NCBI GenBank assembly: GCA_020073085.1
Contig: JAIQFV010000008.1
Location: 124,001 to 188,000 of the forward strand
Direction: 5' to 3'
Length of the DNA stretch: 64,000 nucleotides
DNA from: Terriglobia bacterium
GTDB taxonomy: Bacteria > Acidobacteriota > Terriglobia > JAIQFV01
Positions 15,888-24,066 of this stretch are shown piece by piece. How positions within the stretch are numbered: the first letter of the stretch is position 1; each line of letters starts with the position of its first letter. A program made the translations under genes and the position numbers. A model generated the notes under the pieces. The model searched no databases. It saw only the letters and a program-made list of their open reading frames with translations, and was not told the DNA's origin.

Positions 15888-16619
15888 ATGGTTGCAATCT
15901 TCGTAGTCCTGACCATCATCGCCTTCCTTTTAGTCGATTACGTTGTGCAGAGGGTCCAGGCACGACGAGCAAGTTCAGGCACGCCATCCCCCAAGGCCTT
16001 GGCCCCGGAGGTGAATCCGGGTGAAGCCTTTGTGCGCCTGGGGGATTCAATTGCCGTGCCCGCCGCCTTTTTCTTTCACCGCGGACATACCTGGATCAGG
16101 TTCTCCTCTCCTAACCGTGCCCGGGTCGGGCTGGACGATTTCGCCCAGAGGGTTCTGGGTCGCATTGAGGCCATCCAATTCCCCCGGATCGGGGAACTGA
16201 TTCGCCAGGGCGATCCCATCTTCATGGTTCGCGTGGGTGATCGCAAGCTTTTCCTTCCTGCCCCGAGCGATGGCATTGTGACCCATATCAACACCGATTT
16301 GGCCGCGACACCCGGTGCGGTTCATGTCAGTCCGTTTGAAAGCGGTTGGGTCTGCGAAATGAAGCCTGAGAACGTCTCGCAGAACGTTTCCGAGCTGCTG
16401 TCGGGAGAGGACGCCGTGCAGTGGGAATTGCACGAGCTGAACCGCTTACAGAAATTCATCGCCGACCGGAAGGATGGAAACCCGGTCGCCACTACGGAAG
16501 AGTTCTCCTTGGGTCGTCCCTGGGCTGCGGAGTGCGCGCCGAAGGTCTTGAACGAATTCTCGAAGTCGTTTTTTACTCTCGATCTTGAACACAGCGAGCT
16601 TGTGACGGAGGTTTCTTAA
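15888..16619 (+). CDS. membrane-anchored GcvH-like protein lacking the lipoyl lysine
   Basis: 243 residues from ATG 15888 (AAAGGA seven bases upstream). Helix at about 2-21 (AIFVVLTIIAFLLVDYVVQ), linker, then a GcvH fold at about 60-165. HRGHTWIRF matches the HEWIR entry of true GcvH, and VGLDDFAQRVLGRIEAIQFP matches [20 protein letters not shown] of the gcvH product at 38457. The lipoylation segment differs: VGDRKLFLPAPSDGIV replaces ESVKAVSEIYCPVAGEV, and the modified lysine aligns with Arg or a gap. It therefore cannot be a normal glycine cleavage carrier. The C-terminal 75 residues have no known match. The gene ends 1 base before the ferredoxin gene, so it probably belongs to that redox complex. 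Role unknown. Confidence 0.8.
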   Translation: MVAIFVVLTIIAFLLVDYVVQRVQARRASSGTPSPKALAPEVNPGEAFVRLGDSIAVPAAFFFHRGHTWIRFSSPNRARVGLDDFAQRVLGRIEAIQFPRIGELIRQGDPIFMVRVGDRKLFLPAPSDGIVTHINTDLAATPGAVHVSPFESGWVCEMKPENVSQNVSELLSGEDAVQWELHELNRLQKFIADRKDGNPVATTEEFSLGRPWAAECAPKVLNEFSKSFFTLDLEHSELVTEVS

Positions 16620-16620
16620 C

Positions 16621-17373
16621 ATGTCAAAAGGACTCCTCATCGATATCACAAAATGCATTGGCTGCCGTTCGTGCGAGGCGGCATGCAAGGCACAGAATAA
16701 ACTCCCCGAAAACAATGATTCTGATTTGACAGCCACCACCTATACCAAGGTGATGGAGCGCGGGGATCATTTTGTTCGCAAGATGTGCATGCACTGCCAG
16801 AACCCGACCTGCGTTTCGGTTTGTCCGGTGGGGGCCCTGCAAAAAACGAGCTACGGGCCGGTGGTCTACGACGAATCCAAGTGCATGGGCTGCCGCTACT
16901 GCATGGCGGCTTGCCCGTTCCAGGTTCCGCGCTACGAATGGTCGAGCGCGTTTCCCCGCGTGCGGAAATGCATCATGTGCAAGGACCGGGTCGCCCAGGG
17001 TCTGCAAACCGCTTGCGCCGAAGCTTGTCCTGTGGGGGCCACAACGTTCGGTGAGCGGGATGACCTCATCCACGAGGCCCAGGACCGGATTCGCCAGGAG
17101 CCGGGAAAGTACGTCAACCAGGTTTACGGTTTCTCGGAAGTGGGGGGAACCGGCGTTTTGTTCATCACTGACGTTCCCTTCGAAAAGCTCGGGTTCCGGA
17201 CCGACTTGTTGAAGGAGCCCTATCCGATGCTGACCTGGAACGTCCTCTCAAAAATCCCCAATTTGGTGGGGGTGGGTGCGACGCTGCTCTTTGGAATTTG
17301 GTGGATTACCAGCCGCCGGGAAGAAGTGAAAAAAGAAGAGGCGGAAGCGAAGGCCCAGAACGATAAAATCTAG
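16621..17373 (+). CDS. 4x[4Fe-4S] ferredoxin subunit with C-terminal anchor (HybA/DmsB-like)
   Basis: 250 residues. Four cysteine clusters total 16 Cys: CIGCRSCEAAC, CMHCQNPTCVSVCP, CMGCRYCMAACP and CIMCKDRVAQGLQTACAEACP, the pattern of DmsB/HybA/PsrB electron-transfer subunits. The C-terminus has a helix (IPNLVGVGATLLFGIWWIT) followed by a charged tail, as in HybA. No Tat signal is seen at the N-terminus (MSKGLLIDITKCIGC), so the clusters could sit on the cytosolic side. The next gene encodes the NrfD/HybB membrane partner. Together they would move electrons between the quinone pool and Fe-S clusters. No molybdopterin or hydrogenase catalytic subunit is present nearby. Confidence 0.9.
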   Translation: MSKGLLIDITKCIGCRSCEAACKAQNKLPENNDSDLTATTYTKVMERGDHFVRKMCMHCQNPTCVSVCPVGALQKTSYGPVVYDESKCMGCRYCMAACPFQVPRYEWSSAFPRVRKCIMCKDRVAQGLQTACAEACPVGATTFGERDDLIHEAQDRIRQEPGKYVNQVYGFSEVGGTGVLFITDVPFEKLGFRTDLLKEPYPMLTWNVLSKIPNLVGVGATLLFGIWWITSRREEVKKEEAEAKAQNDKI

Positions 17374-17459
17374 AGACACCCTCGGGGCCGGCGGATGAAG
17401 TGTCGGATGAGAGTTCACGCGACCGACACCATATCGCTCCTCGACGAAAGGAAACAGCT

Positions 17460-18677
17460 ATGAATCTCAGTCGCTCGCGAATTCCAAGGATCACCTTTTG
17501 GAGGGCGGTTGTGGCCGTCTTCATGATCCTGGGGGCCTATGCGCTGTTTGTCCGGTACACCCGTGGCCTGGGAGCCGCAAGCAACATGACCGACCTCTTC
17601 CCCTGGGGGCTGTGGATCGGTTTTGACCTCCTTTGTGGAGTGGGACTGGCCGCCGGGGGCTTCACCATCTGTGCCGCTGTCTATATTTTCAATGTGGAGC
17701 GCTTCCGTCCTATCATTCGCCCCACCATCCTGACCGCCTTCCTGGGATACCTGCTGGTGATCACCGCCTTGCTCGTGGATCTCGGCAGGCCGTATCGCAT
17801 CTGGCATGCCCTCGTGATGTGGAATCCGCATTCAGTCATGTTTGAGGTGGCGTGGTGCGTGATGCTCTACACGACAGTCCTGGCCCTCGAGTTTAGTCCC
17901 ATCGTTTTTGAGAAATTCAAACTGGAAGGACCTTTAAAGATCATCCACAAAATCTCCATCCCGCTCGTGATCCTGGGAGTCATTCTCTCCACGTTGCATC
18001 AGTCCTCTCTGGGATCCCTCTACTTGATCATGCCCACCAAGCTTCACCCGCTGTGGTATTCACCCATCCTGCCGATCTTCTTTTTTGTGTCGGCGGTGGC
18101 GGTAGGGTTGTGCATGACCATTTTTGAGTCGTATCTCAGCAACCGCGCCTTCAAAAAGAAACTCGAAATGGATCTGCTTGCGGACCTCGGAAAGATTGCG
18201 GTCGTCGTCCTCGCCGTCCTGTTCGTCCTGAAGGTGCAGGATCTCCAATACCGTCATGTCTGGGGTTACCTGTTCCAACCCACCCAGGAGGCCATTCTGT
18301 ACTGGACCGAAGTCACCATGGGGATCATCGCGCCGATGGTGCTGTTGATGTTCCGCCGGGTTCGTTATCACAACTTCGGACTGTTTGCTTCGGCCGTGTT
18401 GGTGCTCCTCGGGTTTGTCATGAACCGGCTGAATGTCTCGATTACTGGAATGACCCGTGGATCGATGACCACCTACTTTCCCAGTTTTCTGGAAATCATG
18501 GTGACGGTGATGATCGTATCGCTCGGATTCGTCATCTTCTCCCAAGCTTCCCGATTCTTCCCGATCTTCGCCGATTCAAAGGAAGAAGCAGGAAACGCTT
18601 TCGCCCCTCCTGTCCTCGAGGCGGATCGAAGCCAGTCGTTTGCGGATCGTCCCAGCTATGCCCGGTCCCGCCGCTGA
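17460..18677 (+). CDS. NrfD/HybB-type integral membrane quinone-interacting subunit
   Basis: 405 residues from ATG 17460, with GAAAGGAAA upstream; in-frame codons back to 17400 are not hydrophobic and lack an RBS. Eight to ten helices are visible, beginning FWRAVVAVFMILGAYALFVRY and including WGLWIGFDLLCGVGLAAGGF, a conserved segment of the NrfD/PsrC/HybB family. Other typical features are LLVDLGRPYRIWHALVMWNP and LHQSSLGSLYLIMPTKLHPLW. The family has no cofactor and exchanges electrons with quinones through the adjacent ferredoxin subunit. It closes the first block of this locus; a 580-bp spacer with its own sigma-54-like promoter follows. Confidence 0.93.
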   Translation: MNLSRSRIPRITFWRAVVAVFMILGAYALFVRYTRGLGAASNMTDLFPWGLWIGFDLLCGVGLAAGGFTICAAVYIFNVERFRPIIRPTILTAFLGYLLVITALLVDLGRPYRIWHALVMWNPHSVMFEVAWCVMLYTTVLALEFSPIVFEKFKLEGPLKIIHKISIPLVILGVILSTLHQSSLGSLYLIMPTKLHPLWYSPILPIFFFVSAVAVGLCMTIFESYLSNRAFKKKLEMDLLADLGKIAVVVLAVLFVLKVQDLQYRHVWGYLFQPTQEAILYWTEVTMGIIAPMVLLMFRRVRYHNFGLFASAVLVLLGFVMNRLNVSITGMTRGSMTTYFPSFLEIMVTVMIVSLGFVIFSQASRFFPIFADSKEEAGNAFAPPVLEADRSQSFADRPSYARSRR

Positions 18678-19257
18678 ACGTGGCGGAAACCCCGGGGCTG
18701 CCGAAGGACACAAGTTTGGCCAGGCTCCACACCGAGTTCCGTCACTCTTTCCTCGTTGGGTGATGGACGCTCACCTCCAATTAGCCCTCTGCATGGAGGA
18801 GAGCCTGGCCAATAAAAAATCCCCCTTCCCCATCGCTCCCTCCCCAAAAGATCAAGAATTCAGCTTTATTCGCGGTCCTTTCGGGCACTTTCCTCACCCA
18901 CCTGTTTTTCGCTCAAGGCTAAGCTCATCCGGAAGTGCAACACTCCAATGCAACGGTACCATAGCAATTCAACACTTTTGGCTTTGCCTGAACCGTGTTT
19001 GTTTGTATCATTCGACCTAAGATCAAGCACTTAAGAGTTTGGAATCGGGTTGGAAGTTTTGGCGTACCAGTTGCTGTCGTCCTCACCTGCGGCTTCTCAC
19101 AAGAGCTAAGCGCGGCGACTGTGAAATAAGATTGCGGAGCTGCAGAGTTTACATCGACTTCCTTCACCCGCTTGAGACAAGTGGATATTGCCAGAGAACG
19201 GATCGCCTTGCGGGTGTAAGGAGTATTTCTTTCTCGAAGAAGGGCTTTCATAAATCC
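18678..19257 (+). other. 580-bp spacer with promoter and leader of the second respiratory block
   Basis: No credible gene is seen on the plus strand. A long minus-strand frame at 18925-19806 runs through the 5' half of the cytochrome gene and looks like a shadow. The region contains a -24/-12 promoter match at 19060-19074. If it is used, the transcript has a leader of about 170 bases before the ATG at 19258. Confidence 0.5.
19060..19074 (+). promoter_or_regulatory. candidate sigma-54 (-24/-12) promoter
   Basis: TGGCGTACCAGTTGC matches the sigma-54 consensus TGGCAC-N5-TTGC at TGGC and TTGC with the exact 15-base span. The start site would be near 19085. It precedes the NapC-Rieske-cytochrome b-nonaheme block. 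No close copy of the 15190/15231 palindromes was found upstream. Confidence 0.5.
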
Positions 19258-20757
19258 ATGGTCAGTATAAATCCCCCGGATCCTGATTCCTCTATTCTGC
19301 ACAAGGTCTGGTTTGGCATTCTGCATTTCCTCCTCACCATCGGGAGTCACTGGTTGAGCCTGTGGGGGGCGGTCACCTGTACGGTGACAGCAGTGTTCAT
19401 TATCATGATGTTCCTGCTGGACGCCATCGGGTACTTTCACAACCCATACGCTGGTATTATCGCCTTCGTGGTCCTTCCGAGTATCTTTGTGGCAGGACTC
19501 GTAGTCATCCCCCTTGGCATCCATCAGTCGAACCGGAAGAGGAGACAGCAACGGGCGAATGGAGAGGTGGAGGCGGAGCGCTTTCCTCGCCTCGATTTCA
19601 ACGACGCCCGCGTCCGCCATGTAATTTCCGTCTTCGGTTTTATCACTCTCGCCAACATTCTCATCCTGGCCGTCGTCAGTTACAAGGGCGTGCAGCACAT
19701 GGACTCTTCGGAGTTTTGTGGTCAAACCTGCCATACCGTGATGACCCCCGAATTCACTGCCTATGAGCGGTCCCCGCACTCGCGCGTCGAGTGCGTCAAC
19801 TGTCATATCGGGCCGGGTGCCTCCTGGTTTGTGAAGTCGAAACTCTCCGGATCCTATCAGGTGTATGCCGTCACCTTTAATCGGTTTCCCCGCCCCATTC
19901 CGACTCCCATCGAGAATTTGCGGCCGTCACGTGAAACCTGCGAGCAGTGTCACTGGCCTGAAAAATTTATCGGGAACCGTATTGTTGTGAAAACCAAGTT
20001 TTCTGAGGACGAGGCCAACACGCCCTTAAAGACCATTCTCGTGATCAAGGTGGGGGGGGGACATCTTCAGAGCGGCAACGCGGGAGGCATTCACTGGTGG
20101 CACATGTACAGCCAGAACAAGATCACTTATATTCCCGCAGACAAGCAAAGGCAGCAAATCCCCTGGGTTCAACTGACCGACCCCCAGGGCAAGGTCACGA
20201 CCTTCGTGGCAGCCGACTCCAAAATGACCGCCGACGAATTGTCAAAGATCCCTTTGCGAACGATGGATTGCATCGATTGTCATAACCGGCCGACCCACAT
20301 TTACAAGATGCCGGGACCCGCCATTGACGAAGTCATGCTGGTAAAAAAAGTGGACCCCTCCCTTCCTTTCATCAAGAAGCAGGCGCTCCAGCTCCTGACC
20401 CAGGAGTATCCGACCCAGCAGGCGGCGCGGGAAGCGATCAAATCAGGTCTTGAAAATTTTTACCGCACCAATTATCCTCAGATCTTTTCCACCCAGCAGG
20501 AGGCGATCGGAAAATCCATCGCCGCGCTCCAACAAGTCTATTCGACCAACGTGTTTCCCGAAATGAGGATAGTCTGGGGGACCTATCCCAACAACATTGG
20601 GCACCAGGACTTTCCGGGTTGCTGGCGATGCCATGATGACAATCACATCAGCGCCGATGGGCGGAAGATCCCGCAGGATTGTTCCACCTGTCACGATCTG
20701 CTGGCCACCGACGAGGCCAATCCAAAGGTTCTGCCCGATCTGTTGACTGGATTTTGA
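19258..20757 (+). CDS. NapC/NirT-type hexaheme cytochrome c
   Basis: About 499 residues from ATG 19258; the upstream in-frame stretch to 19039 has no protein-like character. Three hydrophobic segments come first (WGAVTCTVTAVFIIMMFLL; AGIIAFVVLPSIFVAGLVVI; ISVFGFITLANILILAVVSY). The heme domain follows with CGQTCHTVM (CX3CH), CVNCH, CEQCH, CIDCH, CWRCH and CSTCH: six sites, the first one non-standard. RSPHSRVECVNCHIGPG is typical of NapC/NrfH-like quinol dehydrogenases. The region between the third and fourth sites is long (about 105 residues). Probably feeds quinol electrons to a periplasmic partner, possibly the nonaheme protein at 22564. RBS is weak (GAAGAAGG, about 13 bases upstream). Confidence 0.86.
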   Translation: MVSINPPDPDSSILHKVWFGILHFLLTIGSHWLSLWGAVTCTVTAVFIIMMFLLDAIGYFHNPYAGIIAFVVLPSIFVAGLVVIPLGIHQSNRKRRQQRANGEVEAERFPRLDFNDARVRHVISVFGFITLANILILAVVSYKGVQHMDSSEFCGQTCHTVMTPEFTAYERSPHSRVECVNCHIGPGASWFVKSKLSGSYQVYAVTFNRFPRPIPTPIENLRPSRETCEQCHWPEKFIGNRIVVKTKFSEDEANTPLKTILVIKVGGGHLQSGNAGGIHWWHMYSQNKITYIPADKQRQQIPWVQLTDPQGKVTTFVAADSKMTADELSKIPLRTMDCIDCHNRPTHIYKMPGPAIDEVMLVKKVDPSLPFIKKQALQLLTQEYPTQQAAREAIKSGLENFYRTNYPQIFSTQQEAIGKSIAALQQVYSTNVFPEMRIVWGTYPNNIGHQDFPGCWRCHDDNHISADGRKIPQDCSTCHDLLATDEANPKVLPDLLTGF

Positions 20758-20759
20758 AC

Positions 20760-20982
20760 TAGGTGTTAGGTAATAGGTGATAGGTGCTAGGTGCTAGATT
20801 TCAGTTGTTGGCCATGACCGAGCTGAGGACACTCTCAAAAATGATGCCAAATCGACGGCCCACAATTTCAATTGCGAAGTTCGGTTGAGAATTGCTGAGT
20901 TTCCTCTTCGCATCCAAGCAAAGTGACCGATCGCCGCTCGATAGGAACTGATACCTATCACCTAACACCTATTCCCTATTCC
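20760..20982. repeat. second inverted pair of TAGGTGA-type heptad repeats
   Basis: The left arm, 20760-20794, is five in-phase heptamers: TAGGTGT, TAGGTAA, TAGGTGA, TAGGTGC, TAGGTGC. The right arm, 20951-20982, read on the minus strand gives TAGGGAA, TAGGTGT, TAGGTGA, TAGGTAT. TAGGTGTTAGGT is identical in both arms, so they can pair over about 20 bases with two mismatches. The element begins 2 bases after the cytochrome stop codon and ends just before the RBS of the Rieske gene. The 150 bases between the arms show no gene. Confidence 0.75.
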
Positions 20983-21000
20983 GAACCACGGAGGCGTTTC

Positions 21001-21462
21001 TTGAACACTCAACCGACGCAGGGAACATCTTCCACCGCAACACCTCGCCGCTCTTTTCTCAACTTTCTGCTCTCGACCTCTATCGGCGCGTCCATCGTCG
21101 CGATTTTCTATCCCGTGATGAAGTATCTCACTCCCCCCAAGACGGGTGAACCCGCGACCGCCAGCGTGGTGATTGCGAAGGGGGGCGAACTCAAGAACAA
21201 CTCCGGTCAGATTTTCAAATTTGGCAGCAAGCCGGGCATCCTGGTACGGACCCCGGACGGCGAGTTTCGGGCCTTCTCCGCGATCTGCACTCACCTGGAA
21301 TGCACGGTTCAGTACAAGAAGGAGACCTCTCAGATCTGGTGCGCTTGCCATAACGGAATGTATGATCTCTCCGGCAGAAACGTGAGCGGCCCTCCTCCCA
21401 GACCGTTGGAAACATTCAAAGTCAACTTGCGCGGTGAAGACGTGGTTGTCTCGAAAGGATGA
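21001..21462 (+). CDS. Rieske [2Fe-2S] protein of bc-type complex
   Basis: 153 residues if translation starts at TTG 21001, which has GGAGG six bases upstream; no ATG is available nearby. A Tat-like start ([11 protein letters not shown]) runs into the membrane anchor ([18 protein letters not shown]). The Rieske box is complete: CTHLEC and CACHNGMYD provide two Cys and two His ligands plus the disulfide pair, and the following [12 protein letters not shown] is the Pro loop. It accepts the first electron of quinol oxidation at the cytochrome b Qo site and passes it to a c-type cytochrome. Its stop overlaps the region of the cytochrome b start. Confidence 0.93.
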   Translation: MNTQPTQGTSSTATPRRSFLNFLLSTSIGASIVAIFYPVMKYLTPPKTGEPATASVVIAKGGELKNNSGQIFKFGSKPGILVRTPDGEFRAFSAICTHLECTVQYKKETSQIWCACHNGMYDLSGRNVSGPPPRPLETFKVNLRGEDVVVSKG

Positions 21463-21464
21463 TC

Positions 21465-22562
21465 ATGGCCAGAGGAAAAGGACTTTCAACAGCGCTCTAT
21501 GAATGGATCGACGAACGGGTTCAATTGGAAAGCCTGATCCATTTCATGTCCAAGAAAGCGGTCCCTCAACATCGCCATTCCGTCTGGTATTACTTCGGAG
21601 GCATGACCCTCTTTCTCTTTTTTGTCCAGGTGGGGACAGGTATTCTTCTGACCATGTATTATCGTCCCAGCGCCGAAGAGGCCTATGAGAGTGTCCAGTT
21701 CATCATGACGGAGGTCCGGTTTGGATGGTTGATCCGGTCCATCCACAGCTGGTCCGCCAATCTGATGATCGCCACCATGTTCATTCACCTGTTCAGCGTT
21801 TACTTCCTGAAATCTTACCGCAAACCCCGGGAATTGACCTGGGTCACGGGATTCGGGCTTTTCGCCCTGGTGTTGGCATTCGGCTTTTCCGGGTATCTCC
21901 TGCCCTGGAATGAACTCTCCTTTTTCGCAACAAAGGTGGGAACAGAGATTGCCGGGATCGTTCCCTTCGTGGGTAAGTTCATGGTCCGCCTCCTGCGTGG
22001 AGGGGATGATGTCACCGGGGCGACTCTCTCCCGGTTTTACGGTTTCCACATCGCCATCCTTCCCGGCCTTGTCACCCTGATTCTGACCATCCATGTGGTG
22101 CTGGTGCAACGCCTCGGCATGAGTGTCCCCATCGGGGTCGAGAAAGCGGCAGAGACGGGGCAGAAACCCGTCCGCGACGTGCCCTTTTTCCCCAATTTCT
22201 TCCTGCATGACCTCCTCGGATGGTACGTGGTTATTGCCGTGCTGGCCGCCCTGGCGGCGCTCATGCCCTGGGAGTTGGGAAAGAAGGCGGACCCCTTTGC
22301 TCCGGCCCCCGCCGGCATCCGGCCCGAGTGGTACTTCGTTTATATGTTCCAAACGCTCAAGTTCATTCCCGCAAAGATCCTGGGCCTGGACGGCGAAGTG
22401 CTCGGGATCATGGCCTTCGGAGTTGGCGGACTGTTCCTTCTGCTTGTCCCCTTTCTTGATCGCGACCCCGCGCATCACCGCAGGACACGCTTGTTCTCGG
22501 GCATCGGCGTTTTCATCGTCATTTACATCATCGTCTTGACCATTGTTGGCTACCGGGTGTGA
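21465..22562 (+). CDS. cytochrome b of bc-type complex, single polypeptide
   Basis: 365 residues. ATG 21465 is preferred to 21459 because AAAGGA would directly abut the latter. Heme ligands are paired as in all bc complexes: H in [19 protein letters not shown] and in [19 protein letters not shown]. The Qo-site motif PEWY is present ([15 protein letters not shown]). The N-terminal half matches cytochrome b6, and the C-terminal three to four helices match subunit IV, so it is a fused but short b6f-like form. It lies between the Rieske gene and a nonaheme cytochrome and lacks a cytochrome c1 or f gene. It oxidises (mena)quinol and bifurcates electrons. Confidence 0.94.
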   Translation: MARGKGLSTALYEWIDERVQLESLIHFMSKKAVPQHRHSVWYYFGGMTLFLFFVQVGTGILLTMYYRPSAEEAYESVQFIMTEVRFGWLIRSIHSWSANLMIATMFIHLFSVYFLKSYRKPRELTWVTGFGLFALVLAFGFSGYLLPWNELSFFATKVGTEIAGIVPFVGKFMVRLLRGGDDVTGATLSRFYGFHIAILPGLVTLILTIHVVLVQRLGMSVPIGVEKAAETGQKPVRDVPFFPNFFLHDLLGWYVVIAVLAALAALMPWELGKKADPFAPAPAGIRPEWYFVYMFQTLKFIPAKILGLDGEVLGIMAFGVGGLFLLLVPFLDRDPAHHRRTRLFSGIGVFIVIYIIVLTIVGYRV

Positions 22563-22563
22563 C

Positions 22564-23841
22564 ATGACCTCAAAATCAAAATGGATTGCACGGGCGGGAT
22601 TCTGGGGAACCCTTTGCCTCAGCTTACTGATCCCCCACCTCACATTTGCACAGGCCAAGCAGAATACCTGCTTGGATTGCCATTCCGCGCTCGAAGGGAA
22701 TCTGCAGGTCACTGCCGAGAAGTGGGCCACTGATATTCACATGGTCAAGGGGTTCACGTGTGCCGACTGCCATGGAGGAGACCCTGCGCAGATGGATGAC
22801 AAGCTGGCGATGAATCGGGCGAAGGGCTTCGTAGGAGCACCGAAAGGCCTGGCCATCGTTCAGATGTGCGGAAAATGTCACAGCGATGCGGCATTCATGA
22901 AGAAATACAACCCGGCGGAGCGTGTGGACCAGGTGAGCGAGTACTTCACCAGTGTTCATGGAAAGAGATTACAGGGTGGGGACATCAACGTGGCCACCTG
23001 CGTCAGCTGCCATGGAGTTCACGAGATTCGCCTGGTGAGCGATCCTCGCGCCCGGGTGTACCCGTTGAATGTGGCGGACACTTGTGGCGTGTGCCACAGC
23101 AACGCTCAGCTCATGGCCCCCTATCACATCAAGACCAACCAGAAAGAGGAATTCCAGAAGAGCGTTCACTACGAGGCGCTGGTGAAGAAGGGGGACCTCT
23201 CCGCCCCGACCTGTAACAAGTGTCACGGGAATCACGGCGCGACTCCCCCGGGCATTGGATCGGTCGCGAACGTGTGCGGCCAGTGCCACGCGGTGTTTGC
23301 CGATCTGTTTGACAAAAGTCCTCACAAGGCGGCCTTCGCGAAGATGGATCTTCCTTCGTGCGTCCATTGTCACGGAAATCACGAGATCAAGAAACCGACC
23401 GATGACATGCTGGGGGTCGCCGATGGAGCGTTGTGCGTGCAGTGCCATGTCGCCGGCGAAGCAGGTTACCAGCAGGCGGCCTCCATGAGGAAAGGAATCG
23501 ATCAATTGAAGGTGGCCCTGGCCGGCTCCGAATCTCTGATCACTCAGGCGGAGCAAAAAGGGATGGAGGTCAGCCAGCCCAAATACGATTTAATCGAGGG
23601 ACGCCAGGATCTGACCAAGGCACGGACCCAGGTTCATTCCTTTAATGCGGCCAATGTGGAGAGTGATGTGAAGGAGGGCTTGAAAATCGCGGTCCGGACT
23701 GAAGAGAAAGGGAAACAGGTTCTCTCGGAATATCAATTCCGCCGCAAGGGTCTTGCGGTTTCCTTGATCATTATTCTGGCGGTGATTGTCACGCTCTATT
23801 TCAAGATCAAGGATATTGAACACCGCCAAAAGGCAGAATAA
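22564..23841 (+). CDS. nonaheme cytochrome c partner of the bc-type complex
   Basis: 425 residues from ATG 22564, one base after the cytochrome b stop; no strong RBS, so coupling is likely. A signal peptide (GFWGTLCLSLLIPHLTFAQA) precedes nine CxxCH sites (CLDCH, CADCH, CGKCH, CVSCH, CGVCH, CNKCH, CGQCH, CVHCH, CVQCH). A heme-free helical region of about 100 residues follows (LKVALAGSESLITQAEQKG and LIEGRQDLTKARTQVHSF), then a C-terminal anchor (GLAVSLIIILAVIVTLYF). It takes the place of cytochrome c1 in the Rieske/cytochrome b operon. It probably passes electrons from the Rieske centre to periplasmic carriers; this is inferred from gene order. Confidence 0.9.
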   Translation: MTSKSKWIARAGFWGTLCLSLLIPHLTFAQAKQNTCLDCHSALEGNLQVTAEKWATDIHMVKGFTCADCHGGDPAQMDDKLAMNRAKGFVGAPKGLAIVQMCGKCHSDAAFMKKYNPAERVDQVSEYFTSVHGKRLQGGDINVATCVSCHGVHEIRLVSDPRARVYPLNVADTCGVCHSNAQLMAPYHIKTNQKEEFQKSVHYEALVKKGDLSAPTCNKCHGNHGATPPGIGSVANVCGQCHAVFADLFDKSPHKAAFAKMDLPSCVHCHGNHEIKKPTDDMLGVADGALCVQCHVAGEAGYQQAASMRKGIDQLKVALAGSESLITQAEQKGMEVSQPKYDLIEGRQDLTKARTQVHSFNAANVESDVKEGLKIAVRTEEKGKQVLSEYQFRRKGLAVSLIIILAVIVTLYFKIKDIEHRQKAE

Positions 23842-23877
23842 GTGCGGATCATCCCTCCGCGGGTGCCGCACGGGTGC

Positions 23878-23906
23878 CGCAGGCATGCGTTCTTTGCATG
23901 CCTGCG
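23878..23906. terminator. strong palindrome/possible terminator (GCAGGCATGC stem)
   Basis: CGCAGGCATGC, a 7-base loop (GTTCTTT) and GCATGCCTGCG form a perfect 11-bp stem 36 bases after the nonaheme stop codon. No U-tract follows, so it may be a Rho-independent-like barrier or a REP-type element. A related hairpin lies at 24067 in the same convergent gap. Confidence 0.5.
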
Positions 23907-24066
23907 TCGAATGTCGGCGCCTGAACTGACCGTATGTAGTATCTACATGCAGGCGAGGGGATCTTATCCCGAAAAACGCTGAACTAAGAAGCAGGACTCC
24001 CGCGACGAGGAGAAAGTATTCTCGAAGGAGCCCGTTCCGAGGATGAGAACATCTTGGATCCAACTA

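Noticed and set aside
15888-16619. Interpretation as a second functional gcvH
   Set aside because: The lipoyl lysine is missing, a membrane helix precedes the domain, and no other gcv gene is near it.
18925-19806. 293-codon minus-strand frame over the spacer and 5' part of the NapC-type gene
   Set aside because: Half of it is the complement of a certain gene and the rest shows no protein-like pattern or RBS.
20893-20908. Sigma-54-like CGG...TTGC upstream of the Rieske gene
   Set aside because: The GG-to-GC distance is one base too short.
21486-22730. 414-codon open frame on the minus strand opposite cytochrome b
   Set aside because: It mirrors a certain gene; its translation is rich in His, Gln and charged residues with no domain, as expected for the complement of a membrane protein gene in G+C-rich DNA.
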